Positions 56,092 to 63,647 of a stretch of 64,000 bases of DNA are shown here, in pieces. The notes beneath the pieces are model-generated. The model was given only the letters and a program-made list of their open reading frames with translations. It did no database searches and was not told where the DNA came from. The translations under genes and the position numbers were made by a program. Origin of the DNA: Baekduia alba (GTDB lineage Bacteria > Actinomycetota > Thermoleophilia > Solirubrobacterales > Solirubrobacteraceae); the NCBI RefSeq assembly GCF_028416635.1, contig NZ_CP114013.1, positions 372,001 through 436,000 of the forward strand. The letters run 5' to 3'. The stretch's first letter is position 1. Each line of letters begins with the position of its first letter.

Positions 56092-57435
56092 ATGTCCGAC
56101 ACGACGTTTGATGTCATCGTCATCGGTTCCGGTCCCGGCGGCTATGTGGCTGCCGTGCGTTCGGCGCAGCTGGGTCTGAGCACGGCGGTGATCGAGCGCG
56201 ACGATGTCGTCGGCGGTCGCTGTTTGAACTACGCGTGCATCCCGGCCAAGGCCGTGTTGCGCAGCGCCGACATCCTGACCGAGGTCCGCGACGCGGCCGA
56301 GTTCGGGATCGTCCTCAACGGCACCGAGCCGACCGTCGACTTCGGCGCGATCGGCGAGCGCCGCAGCAAGGTCATCACGACGCTGACCGGCGGCGTCTCG
56401 GGCTTGTTCAAGAAGAACGACGTGCAGCTGATCTCCGGCGAGGCGTCGCTGACCCCGGACGGCGACGTCCAGGTCGGCGACACGGTCTACACCGCCAACA
56501 AGGCCGTCGTCCTGGCCACCGGCTCGGTGAAGAAGTCGCTGCCGGGCCTGGACTTCGGCGCCAACGTGATCGGGACCGAGGAGGCGTGGGCGCTGACCGA
56601 GCTGCCCAAGACGCTCGCGGTCATCGGCGCGGGGGCGTCGGGGACCGAGATCGCCAGCGCCTATCAGCGCCTGGGCTCCCAGGTCACCTTGTATGAGGGC
56701 CTGGACCGCGTGCTGCCGACCGAGGACGCAGACATCTCCAAGGCCGCCGGCCGCGGCTTTAAGAAGCAGGGCATCGAGGTCAAGACCAACACCTTCTTCG
56801 ACGCGGCCGACACCGGCAACTACGACTACGTCGTGATCGCCGCCGGCCGCGGCCCCGACGTCAGCGCCCTGGGCCTGGACGCCGCCGGCATCCAGCTGAC
56901 CGAGCAGGGTCTGATCAAGGTCGACGGCGCGCTGAAGACCTCCAAGGCCAAGGTGTATGCCATCGGCGACCTCGTCCCCGGCCCCGCCCTGGCCCACAAG
57001 GCCTCTGATGAGGGCATCATCGCCGTCGAGGACGCCGCCGGCCTGGCCACGCACCCGATCTCCTACCTCGACATCCCGCGCGCGACGTTCTGCACCCCGA
57101 ACGTCGGCTCGTTCGGGCTGACCGAGGAGCAGGCGCGCGAGCAGGGCTACGACGTCGTCGTCGGCAAGGTCCAGTACGGCGCGGTCGGCGCGGGCACGGT
57201 CTACGGCGACCGCACCGGCGTCATCAAGATCGTCGGCGACAAGAAGTACGGCGAGATGCTCGGCGGCCACATCGTCGGCACCCGCGCCACCGAGCTCATC
57301 CAGGAGCTCGTCAACGTCAAGCTGCTCGAGGGCGGCTACAGCGAGGTCGCCCGCATGATCCACGGCCACCCCACGCTCTCCGAAGGCGTGATGGAGGCCG
57401 CGCGGGCCGCCGACGGCTGGCTCATCCACGGCTAG
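56092..57435 (+). CDS. lpd: dihydrolipoyl dehydrogenase, E3 of the complex
   Basis: A 447-residue flavoprotein disulfide reductase. FAD motif VIGSGPGGYVAAVRSAQLG, redox disulfide GGRCLNYACIPAKAVL, NAD motif VIGAGASGTEIASAY and C-terminal HGHPTLSE with the catalytic His-Glu. It reoxidises the lipoyl group of E2. AGGAA precedes the ATG by seven bases. The island therefore carries its own E3 rather than sharing the chromosomal one. Confidence 0.95.
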   Translation: MSDTTFDVIVIGSGPGGYVAAVRSAQLGLSTAVIERDDVVGGRCLNYACIPAKAVLRSADILTEVRDAAEFGIVLNGTEPTVDFGAIGERRSKVITTLTGGVSGLFKKNDVQLISGEASLTPDGDVQVGDTVYTANKAVVLATGSVKKSLPGLDFGANVIGTEEAWALTELPKTLAVIGAGASGTEIASAYQRLGSQVTLYEGLDRVLPTEDADISKAAGRGFKKQGIEVKTNTFFDAADTGNYDYVVIAAGRGPDVSALGLDAAGIQLTEQGLIKVDGALKTSKAKVYAIGDLVPGPALAHKASDEGIIAVEDAAGLATHPISYLDIPRATFCTPNVGSFGLTEEQAREQGYDVVVGKVQYGAVGAGTVYGDRTGVIKIVGDKKYGEMLGGHIVGTRATELIQELVNVKLLEGGYSEVARMIHGHPTLSEGVMEAARAADGWLIHG

Positions 57436-57439
57436 CTCG

Positions 57440-57754
57440 ATGCCGCGCTTTGTCGCCTCCGAAGCACGCCTCCCCGAGCACTGTCCTGGGCTTGGGGTGG
57501 GCTGGCGCGATCTTGTCGCCAGTTTGAACCGCCGGTTGCTGACGCTCACGCCGCCGGCCCGCGCCGCGCCGACGCGTTCCTGGGATGGCCTCCTCACCGT
57601 CGTGGCCTACGACCCGGCTCGTCGGGTCAGGACGCTGGAGCTGTGCGCGTCGGCCGAGGCCGCCGCCGTCCGAAGCTGTGAGCTCTGCGGGCGACCCGGT
57701 CACGTCTGCGCCGGCGTGGTCATCAGCGTCCGCTGCAGCGACTGCCACCCATGA
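57440..57754 (+). CDS. hypothetical protein with Cys cluster near attR (104 aa)
   Basis: A small protein whose C-terminus has RSCELCGRPGHVCAG and RCSDCHP, arranged like a zinc ribbon (C-x2-C, C, C-x2-C). The N-terminal part is unrecognised. It is the last gene before attR; a zinc-ribbon protein at this place could belong to island function, but that is a guess. Confidence 0.5.
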   Translation: MPRFVASEARLPEHCPGLGVGWRDLVASLNRRLLTLTPPARAAPTRSWDGLLTVVAYDPARRVRTLELCASAEAAAVRSCELCGRPGHVCAGVVISVRCSDCHP

Positions 57755-57805
57755 CCGGCCTCGCCGCGAGCCGTGCGGCACGTGAGGCATCGCTCGTGTC
57801 GGGAC

Positions 57806-57828
57806 CTTGGAAACGACCATGGAAACAA
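57806..57828 (+). repeat. paired TGGAAAC repeats (candidate integrase arm sites, right)
   Basis: CTTGGAAACGA (57806-57816) and CATGGAAACAA (57818-57828), 12 bp apart and about 105 bp inside attR, in the same orientation as the pair inside attL. Confidence 0.55.
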
Positions 57829-57932
57829 CAGGGCGTAGCAAGGGACAGCAGGAACGCGACGCTGAATCCGAAAGCCCGCTCTAGCGCGAGCGTGAGTCAT
57901 AGAACCGGACAACGCGCAGAGGCGCGCGCCCC

Positions 57933-57977
57933 CCTTACAAGCGAGGGGTCCTCGGTTCAAGTCCGAGACCGCCCATG
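57933..57977 (+). repeat. attR: 45-bp copy of tRNA-Val 3' end
   Basis: Identical to 34769-34813 over all 45 bases. There is no tRNA 5' half upstream, so it is not a functional tRNA gene but the far end of the island. Confidence 0.92.
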
Positions 57978-58043
57978 CGCGGTGCCCGGAAGGGTGGTGC
58001 GAATCACTTCACGAGCAGTTGCGCGCGCGAACCGCGGACGGCG

Positions 58044-58304
58044 TCAGCCGTTCTGGCCCTTGCGTGCATCGCGCTCCTTGCGGCTGAGGCTGAAGCGAAC
58101 TCCCCTCGGCCCGCAGCCGTCGTTGCTCTGCACGACCCGCCCCTGGTCCCTCAGGGCGGAGAGCGCGGAGCTCGTGCTGGCGATGGTCAACAGGCCCGCA
58201 GCCTTCCTGACCCGCTGGTAGGACAGCGGCTCGTCGGCTGTGGTGAGCGCCTCCAGAGCGCGCTCCTCACGCTCCTGCTGGCGCCTCTCTGACCGTTCAC
58301 TCAT
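58044..58304 (-). CDS. small winged-helix-like protein (86 aa)
   Basis: An N-terminal charged helix (MSERSERRQQEREERALEAL) is followed by a compact winged-helix-like region: PLSYQRVRKAAGLLTIASTS, ALSALRDQGRVVQSNDG, ending basic. GGGAG precedes the ATG by about seven bases. Lies 66 bp outside attR on the chromosomal side. Function unknown; DNA binding is likely. Confidence 0.6.
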   Translation of the reverse strand: MSERSERRQQEREERALEALTTADEPLSYQRVRKAAGLLTIASTSSALSALRDQGRVVQSNDGCGPRGVRFSLSRKERDARKGQNG

Positions 58305-58754
58305 CGTGAACTCCCTTCGCCGGCGGTGGCGATCTGCCCCGCCGATGCGCGAATGCTCGTCCTGAGCCTCGCGTGTTGTGCATCCGACCGTCGTTCTCCC
58401 CGGAGTTCCCTGTGACCGACCGCGTGCCGCCCCAGCGGTTACCGGTTCAGGCGAGGAGGGACACGTGGGGCCGGAGCGTGCTCGGTGCTGCTCGTCCCTG
58501 AGCGTCCATTGCCCTCCTTGACCTGTAGCGGTCACCTGTTGGCGGTGATCGTGCATGGGGAAAGGCCCACGCTACGAGAGGACGCAGGCCGCGACCGATG
58601 CGGATCGCTGATTGCCGCCTTCACCGTGGGTCGCGGGTCGCTCCCCGCCCTGCCAGCGCGGGGTCTTCGTGGGCGCCGGCCAGGATCGTGTGCCAGGTCT
58701 TGCCGTCGTTGGTCGAGGACGTTGACCAACGTGCTGCCGATCCGAAGTCGTTGG
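58305..58754. other. non-coding or weakly coding stretch
   Basis: No convincing gene. A 45-codon frame on the minus strand (58621-58758) starts with an ATG that overlaps the stop of the DUF5937 regulator (ATGA), but its product matches nothing I know. Confidence 0.35.
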
Positions 58755-59738
58755 TCATGTCCGGGCCGGCGTTGCCGCGGCGATCAGCTGGTCGGCCAGC
58801 TCGGTGCGACGGCACATGACGTGCCGTCCGTCGCGGTAGGTCGTGACGAGGCCGGCGTCGCGTAGGGGCGCGATGTGCTGGGAGATCGCGCTGGGCGTGA
58901 TGTGCAGCGCCTGGGCCAACGCGCGCCCGGTGCGTGGGACGTCGAGCGCGTGGAGCAGTCGGCCGCGGGTTCGGCCCACGACGCGTGCGAGGGCGTCCGG
59001 GCCCGGATCGGCCGTGGGCTCCCAGGCCGTGGCGACGCCGCGGGCGGCGTAGATCAGCGTGGGCTGCCAGGGCGGGTCGGTGACGGCGTAGATCGACGGC
59101 CACGCGAACACCGAGGGCATCAGGAGCAGCCCGCGACCGACGAGCACGGTCGGGGCGTGGTACCGGGTCGCCACGTCGAGGCGGCCGCCGTCGCGCAGGT
59201 GCACGGCGGGGTGCAGGTCGGCGAAGAGCGCCTGGGCGCCGCCGTCGGTCAACCGGCGCGCCCGATGGGCGATGTCGGCCTCGAGCAGCGCGCGGAGGGC
59301 GGGCCAGCGGTCGGCGAGCGTCGCGGTGAAGTACGCGACCAGCTGCGCCCGCAGGCGGCGCAGCGCGCGCGGTGGGTCGTCGGCCAGCGGGCGCACCGCC
59401 GGCGGCAGCCCGTCGGGGAACGCGATCGCCAGCTCGTCGCGGACCTGGCGGTCGGACGTGGCCTCCATGCGGTCGAGCTCGACGTCGAGGTCGGGCAGCG
59501 GCGAATCCGGCGGCGGCATGACGAAGTCGGGGAGATAGCCCTCGGCCGGCACGAGCGCGCGCAGCAGCGTCAGATCCGTCCCGGCTATGCGGGGGGCGGC
59601 CTCGCGCAGCCACGGCACGTGCATCGCATGGGCGGCGGGATCGGCGACCACCCGCAGGCTCGCGATCGTCTCGTGGAGGACCGAGCACGCGAAGCGGGTG
59701 CGGGCGAGCTCATCCGGATCGAGATGGAACGTGAGCAT
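58755..59738 (-). CDS. DUF5937/ArsR-type HTH transcriptional regulator
   Basis: A 327-residue protein. The long N-terminal part (RFACSVLHETIASLRVVADP, later PSVFAWPSIYAVTDPPWQPT) is the DUF5937-like domain found in actinobacterial regulators. The last 80 residues are an ArsR winged helix: RGRLLHALDVPRTGRALAQA, HITPSAISQHIAPLRDAG and LVTTYRDGRHVMCRRTELAD. It is divergent from an MFS exporter, with an imperfect palindrome between, and probably represses both. Confidence 0.87.
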   Translation of the reverse strand: MLTFHLDPDELARTRFACSVLHETIASLRVVADPAAHAMHVPWLREAAPRIAGTDLTLLRALVPAEGYLPDFVMPPPDSPLPDLDVELDRMEATSDRQVRDELAIAFPDGLPPAVRPLADDPPRALRRLRAQLVAYFTATLADRWPALRALLEADIAHRARRLTDGGAQALFADLHPAVHLRDGGRLDVATRYHAPTVLVGRGLLLMPSVFAWPSIYAVTDPPWQPTLIYAARGVATAWEPTADPGPDALARVVGRTRGRLLHALDVPRTGRALAQALHITPSAISQHIAPLRDAGLVTTYRDGRHVMCRRTELADQLIAAATPART

Positions 59739-59758
59739 GATGTAGCTGAGGCTTCATC
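59739..59758. promoter_or_regulatory. operator-like palindrome between regulator and MFS exporter
   Basis: GATGTAGC-TGAG-GCTTCATC, seven of eight positions symmetric. It abuts the regulator start codon and lies 26 bp before the MFS ATG. ArsR-type proteins bind such short inverted repeats. Confidence 0.55.
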
Positions 59759-59784
59759 GTAGGCGGCGGACGACGCTGACGTCG

Positions 59785-61041
59785 ATGCTGCGGCACGTGG
59801 CGCATCGACTTCGACTCGCGAACCTGCCGGTCCTCCGCCGGCGGGACTTCCGGCTGCTCCTCGGCGGCCAGGCGGTGTCCGTCCTGGGCGACCGCATCGT
59901 CGCCGTGGCGCTCGCGTTCGCGGTGCTGGAGATCGGCGGCTCGCCGTCAGACGTCGGGCTCGTGCTCGCCGCCGGCGTGCTCCCGCTCGTGGCCAGCGTG
60001 TTGGTGGGCGGTGTCGTCGCCGACCGGGCCTCCCGCCGCGCGGTCATGGTGCTCGCCGACCTGGTGCGCGTGGTCAGCCAGGGCACGATGGCGGCGCTGC
60101 TGCTCATGGGCGTGGCGCGGGTGTGGATGCTCGCGCTGCTGGCCGGCGTGACCGGCGTCGCCACCGGCTTCTTCAGCCCGGCCACGATCGGTCTGGTGCC
60201 GGCGATCGTCCCCGCCGAGGAGCTGCAGTCGGCCAACGCGCTGCGCTCCAGCGCGATCTCGGCCGGCGGAATCCTCGGCCCCGTCGCGGCCGGCGTGCTG
60301 GTCGCCGTCGCCGGCGCGGGCTGGGCGATCATGGCCGACGCGCTGACGTTCGCGGTGAGCGTGGCGTGCCTGGCGCTGCTGCGACTTCCCCAGCACGTCA
60401 CGCTGCCGTCGAGCCCGTTCCTCACCGACCTGCGCGAGGGCTGGTTCGCGTTCCGGTCGCGCAAGTGGGTGTGGTCGGTCGTCGCCTACTTCGCGGTGGG
60501 CAACATCGTCTGGAGCGCGTGGAACGTGCTCGGGCCCGTGATCGCCGAGCGCGATCTCGGCGGCGCCGCCGCCTGGGGCACGGCGTTGGCGGCGGTGGGA
60601 GCGGGAGCGCTGATCGGCAGCCTGCTCGCGACCCAGGTCGATCCGCGCCGACCGCTGGTGTTCGTCGCGATCGCCGACGGCCTCTTCGCGATCCCGCTGG
60701 CCTGCCTGGCGGCATCCCCGTCGGTGCCGCTGCTCGTCGGCGGAGCGCTGCTGTCGGGCGCCGGCATGACGCTGGCGATCTCCGTCTGGGAGTCGACGCT
60801 CCAGCGCCACATCCCCGACGAGTCGCTCTCGCGCGTCAGCTCCTACGACTGGTTCGGGTCGCTGGTCTTCGCGCCGCTGGGCCTCGCGATCTGGGCGCCG
60901 ATCGCCGCGCTCATCGGGACGGGCGTGGCGCTGTGGGTCGCGTTTGGCGTCGCCGCCGCAACGACCCTCGCCCTCCTCTCCGTCGGCGATGTCCGCCACC
61001 TCCTCGCGACCTCGCACCAGGATTCGATCGCATCGTCCTGA
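59785..61041 (+). CDS. MFS exporter (12 TM, EntS/TIGR00900-like)
   Basis: A 418-residue protein with 12 predicted membrane segments. FRLLLGGQAVSVLGDRIVAV in TM1 and GGVVADRASRRAVMVLADLV (motif A) are typical of the drug/siderophore exporter subgroup. Substrate unknown. Control is probably by the divergent DUF5937/ArsR regulator. Confidence 0.88.
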   Translation: MLRHVAHRLRLANLPVLRRRDFRLLLGGQAVSVLGDRIVAVALAFAVLEIGGSPSDVGLVLAAGVLPLVASVLVGGVVADRASRRAVMVLADLVRVVSQGTMAALLLMGVARVWMLALLAGVTGVATGFFSPATIGLVPAIVPAEELQSANALRSSAISAGGILGPVAAGVLVAVAGAGWAIMADALTFAVSVACLALLRLPQHVTLPSSPFLTDLREGWFAFRSRKWVWSVVAYFAVGNIVWSAWNVLGPVIAERDLGGAAAWGTALAAVGAGALIGSLLATQVDPRRPLVFVAIADGLFAIPLACLAASPSVPLLVGGALLSGAGMTLAISVWESTLQRHIPDESLSRVSSYDWFGSLVFAPLGLAIWAPIAALIGTGVALWVAFGVAAATTLALLSVGDVRHLLATSHQDSIASS

Positions 61042-61563
61042 CCGGTTGGCGCGTGGAGCGATGACGCCGCTTCGTGATCGGCGCGTTCGTCAGCCGGCGT
61101 TGGCTCGGCGCGACGGCCGGCATATCGTCCCGCGCTCTATCAACACGAACCGATCGCGATCGTCGCCTGCAGGCTCCCTGTGCCTGAGTCACCGTTTCGA
61201 TCGGTCCCTGATCCAGTGCGCATCTACGGCACATCGCAGCAGCCGGTCCGGCAACTATCCCCTCACGGGGTCGCGGTTGCTGGTGGTTGCTGTCCAATCG
61301 CTACGGTCGATCTCGTCTGCCGGTCGCGCTCCTCGCCTGAACCGGCGATGGCTACGGCGATCGTCGAGGCGGCATGCGGAGCAGTGCTCGTGGAAACCCA
61401 CAGTCATGCGGTCCGCCGAGCGATGCCAGGCAGGATGAAGGACCTCTTCGTGGTTGGGAGCCCGTTCCAAGTCATCGGCCAGACGCCGGTGGCGGCAAAT
61501 CGGGGGCCCACCCTCCGGCTCACTCGTTCGAGTGAGACGTCAACATGGGAAGAGGAGCACGTC
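61042..61563. other. 522-bp gap without recognisable gene
   Basis: Less GC-rich than the coding flanks. The open frame running into the next gene has no family-like content before the ATG at 61564. No repeat or RNA was recognised. Confidence 0.4.
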
Positions 61564-61992
61564 ATGGCTCGTCATCTGGACGGGTTGGACATCCAGGAGA
61601 CGCGGCGGCCTCCGTCTCGTCTCGAAAGTGCATTGTGGATCCACGCCGCGTGGTCGGGCAGCCGAGCTTGGGAATGGCGGCTCGCCTGGGTGCTGGAAAC
61701 CCTGCACCAACCGCTCGTGTGCACGCTCTTGACCGCCTACTTCTGGCTGTCTTGGGTGTACCCGACGATGGCGATCGCGGCCGTCATGATCTGGGAGGCG
61801 GCGGTCAAGGGCTGCCCGCTGACCGGGTTGACGGCACGTCTGCGGCGGCGGGTCGATCCTGACCTGCCTCCGCGAACGCTGTGGCTCGAAGGCCTCTACG
61901 AGAGGCACGGCCGCAGTCGCGTCCTGCTCACGAGTCTCGGAGGGCTGGCGGTCGTGACCGCGGTCGCAGCGCTCGTGCAGCACGTCGTGTAG
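61564..61992 (+). CDS. hypothetical membrane protein (142 aa)
   Basis: Two hydrophobic stretches: about residues 50-80 (LVCTLLTAYFWLSWVYPTMA) and the C-terminus (LTSLGGLAVVTAVAALVQHV). A conserved-looking KGCPLTGLTARLRRR lies between. It recalls small DUF2784-like membrane proteins, but I am not certain. AAGAGGAG seven bases upstream fixes the start. Confidence 0.6.
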   Translation: MARHLDGLDIQETRRPPSRLESALWIHAAWSGSRAWEWRLAWVLETLHQPLVCTLLTAYFWLSWVYPTMAIAAVMIWEAAVKGCPLTGLTARLRRRVDPDLPPRTLWLEGLYERHGRSRVLLTSLGGLAVVTAVAALVQHVV

Positions 61993-62097
61993 CGCTCGCT
62001 ACCGAGGTTGCGTTGTCGTGGGAGATCTCGGCTCATGCCGGGATCTTCCCGCGACCCGTGCGTGATCCGCTCTCGTCGTCCTGACAAGCTCCCCGGC

Positions 62098-62452
62098 ATG
62101 GAACGTGTGCTTGGCATCGGCGGCTGCTTCCTGCGCGCAGCCGACCCGGCGGCCCTCGGCGCGTGGTACCGCGAGTGCCTCGGGCTGGACGCCGATCCGC
62201 ATGGCCTGTGGCGGCAGGAGGCCGGGCCGACGGTGTTCGCGACGTTCGCGGCCGACACCGACTCCTTCGGGGTCGCGCGACCAGCAGGTCATGCTGAACT
62301 TCCGGGTCGGCGACCTCGATGCGATGCTCGCGCAGCTGCGCGGCAAGGGCGCGGACGTGGCCGACGAGGTCCAGGACATGGACGGCGTCGGCCGGTTCGG
62401 CTGGGTCACCGATCCGGAGGGGAACCGGATCGAGCTGTGGCAGCCCGCGTGA
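62098..62452 (+). pseudogene. VOC (glyoxalase-like) protein with one-base frameshift
   Basis: The first half is in one frame (MERVLGIGGCFLRAADPAAL, GAWYRECLGLDADPHG, FATFAADTDSFG) and the second half in the next (QQVMLNFRVGDLDAMLAQLR, WVTDPEGNRIELWQPA). Removing one G from the run of four at 62269-62272 joins them into a normal 118-residue VOC protein. The frameshift may be real or a sequencing error. VOC proteins bind a metal and act as dioxygenases, isomerases or resistance proteins. The 3' end overlaps the convergent sigma-factor gene. Confidence 0.8.
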
Positions 62453-63647
62453 TGTCGCCCGCCCGCGCGCGCGCGGCCCGGCGGACGAGGTGGTCGCGCT
62501 CGGCGACGTCGGTCGCCCGGCGGGCGGCCTCCGCGTAAGCGGCCGCGGCGGCCGGCAGGTCGCCGTCGAGCTCGTGCAGGTGGCCGCGGACCGCGTGCCA
62601 GCGGTGGCGGTCGCCGAGGACGTCGCGCAGCCGATCGGTCTCGCGCAGGCCCGCGGCGGCGCCGAGGACGTGGCCGACGGCGACCGCGCGCCCGAGCACC
62701 GCGGCCGGGTCCTGGTCGACGGGGTTGTCGGACAGCGCGACGAGGTCGTCGTACCAGGCGAGGATCTGCGGCCAGTCGGTCTCCTCGGCGCTGGCGGCGT
62801 CGTCGTGCAGGGCGGCGATCGCGGCCTCGACCTGGTAGCGGCCCGGACGTTCGAGGGCGAGCGCCGACTGCAGGACGCGCACGCCCTCGGCGATCTCGCG
62901 GGTCTTCCAGAGACGGCGGTCCTGCTCGTCGAGCGTGACGATCCGGCCCTCGGCGTCGTGCCGCGCCGCCAGCCGGGCGTGGTTGAGGAGCATCAGCGCG
63001 AGCAGCCCGCGCGCCTCCGGCTCCCCGGTGGCCAGCGTGAGCTGGCGGGCGAGCCGGATCGCCTCGGCGGCCAGGTCCACGCGACGGGCGTGGCCGGCGG
63101 TGTAGACGAGGTAGAGCACGCGCAGCACGACCGCGAGGTCGCCGGGCTGGTCCAGCCGGCGGCCGTGCAGGGTGCGCTTGGCCCGGCTGATCCGTTGGGC
63201 CATCGTCGCCTCCGGCACGTAGAACGCGTCGGCGATCTCCCGTGTCGTCAGGCCGCCGACGGCGCGCAACGTCAACGCCACCTGGGACGCGGGCGCGAGG
63301 TCGGGATGGCAGCAGCAGAAGAGCAGGAACAACGTGTCGTCCCCCGCGGCCGCGGGGACGTCGGCGGGCGGCCGCGGCTCAGCGTGCGTCGCCTCCTCGC
63401 GCCGGTGGCGGGCGGCCTCGCTGCGGCGGGCGTCGACGAGCCGCCGGGTCGCGACGGTCGCCAGCCACGCGCGCCGATCGCGCGGCGGCTGCTGCGGCCA
63501 CACCCGCAACGCCTCCAACAACGCCTCCTGCAGCGCGTCCTCGGCGGCGTCGAAGTCCTCGCCCCGCCGGACCAGGCCCGCGAGCACCCGCGGCACGAGC
63601 GCGCGCAGCGCGCCCTCGTCCAGCGGGTGCGTCGACCCGTCGATCAC
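62406..63647 (-). CDS. ECF42-type RNA polymerase sigma factor
   Basis: A 413-residue extended ECF sigma factor. Sigma2: FDAAEDALQEALLEALRVWP and WLATVATRRLVDARR. A CCCHPDLAP stretch leads into sigma4 with GLTTREIADAFYVPEATMAQ and RISRAKRTL. A long C-terminal helical (TPR-like) domain of about 200 residues follows, as in ECF42. The family is known to pair with DGPF/YCII proteins instead of an anti-sigma factor, and such a gene overlaps immediately upstream (GTGA). Start GTG 63647 is inside the partner's stop. Confidence 0.92.
   Translation of the reverse strand: MIDGSTHPLDEGALRALVPRVLAGLVRRGEDFDAAEDALQEALLEALRVWPQQPPRDRRAWLATVATRRLVDARRSEAARHRREEATHAEPRPPADVPAAAGDDTLFLLFCCCHPDLAPASQVALTLRAVGGLTTREIADAFYVPEATMAQRISRAKRTLHGRRLDQPGDLAVVLRVLYLVYTAGHARRVDLAAEAIRLARQLTLATGEPEARGLLALMLLNHARLAARHDAEGRIVTLDEQDRRLWKTREIAEGVRVLQSALALERPGRYQVEAAIAALHDDAASAEETDWPQILAWYDDLVALSDNPVDQDPAAVLGRAVAVGHVLGAAAGLRETDRLRDVLGDRHRWHAVRGHLHELDGDLPAAAAAYAEAARRATDVAERDHLVRRAARARAGDITRAATARSGSPPDR

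Larger units (their letters stand above)
34769..57977. mobile_element. 23.2-kb genomic island in tRNA-Val, catabolic cargo
   Basis: Bounded by the 45-bp tRNA-derived direct repeats. It contains an HTH protein near the left end, then a LacI-controlled catabolic cluster from 36.4 to 57.4 kb. The non-coding left end (about 34.8-36.4 kb) is visibly less GC-rich in places than the chromosome. No integrase, excisionase, replication or conjugation gene is recognised, so it may be non-autonomous or decayed. Confidence 0.85.

Noticed and set aside
57933-57977. Second tRNA-Val gene
   Set aside because: Only the 3' half is present; the acceptor 5' strand, D-arm and most of the anticodon arm are missing, so it is an att remnant.
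61111-61297. Short minus-strand frame beginning MDSNHQQPRPRE
   Set aside because: Resembles another recurrent false prediction; no tRNA or other gene was found here to explain it and no ribosome site supports it.
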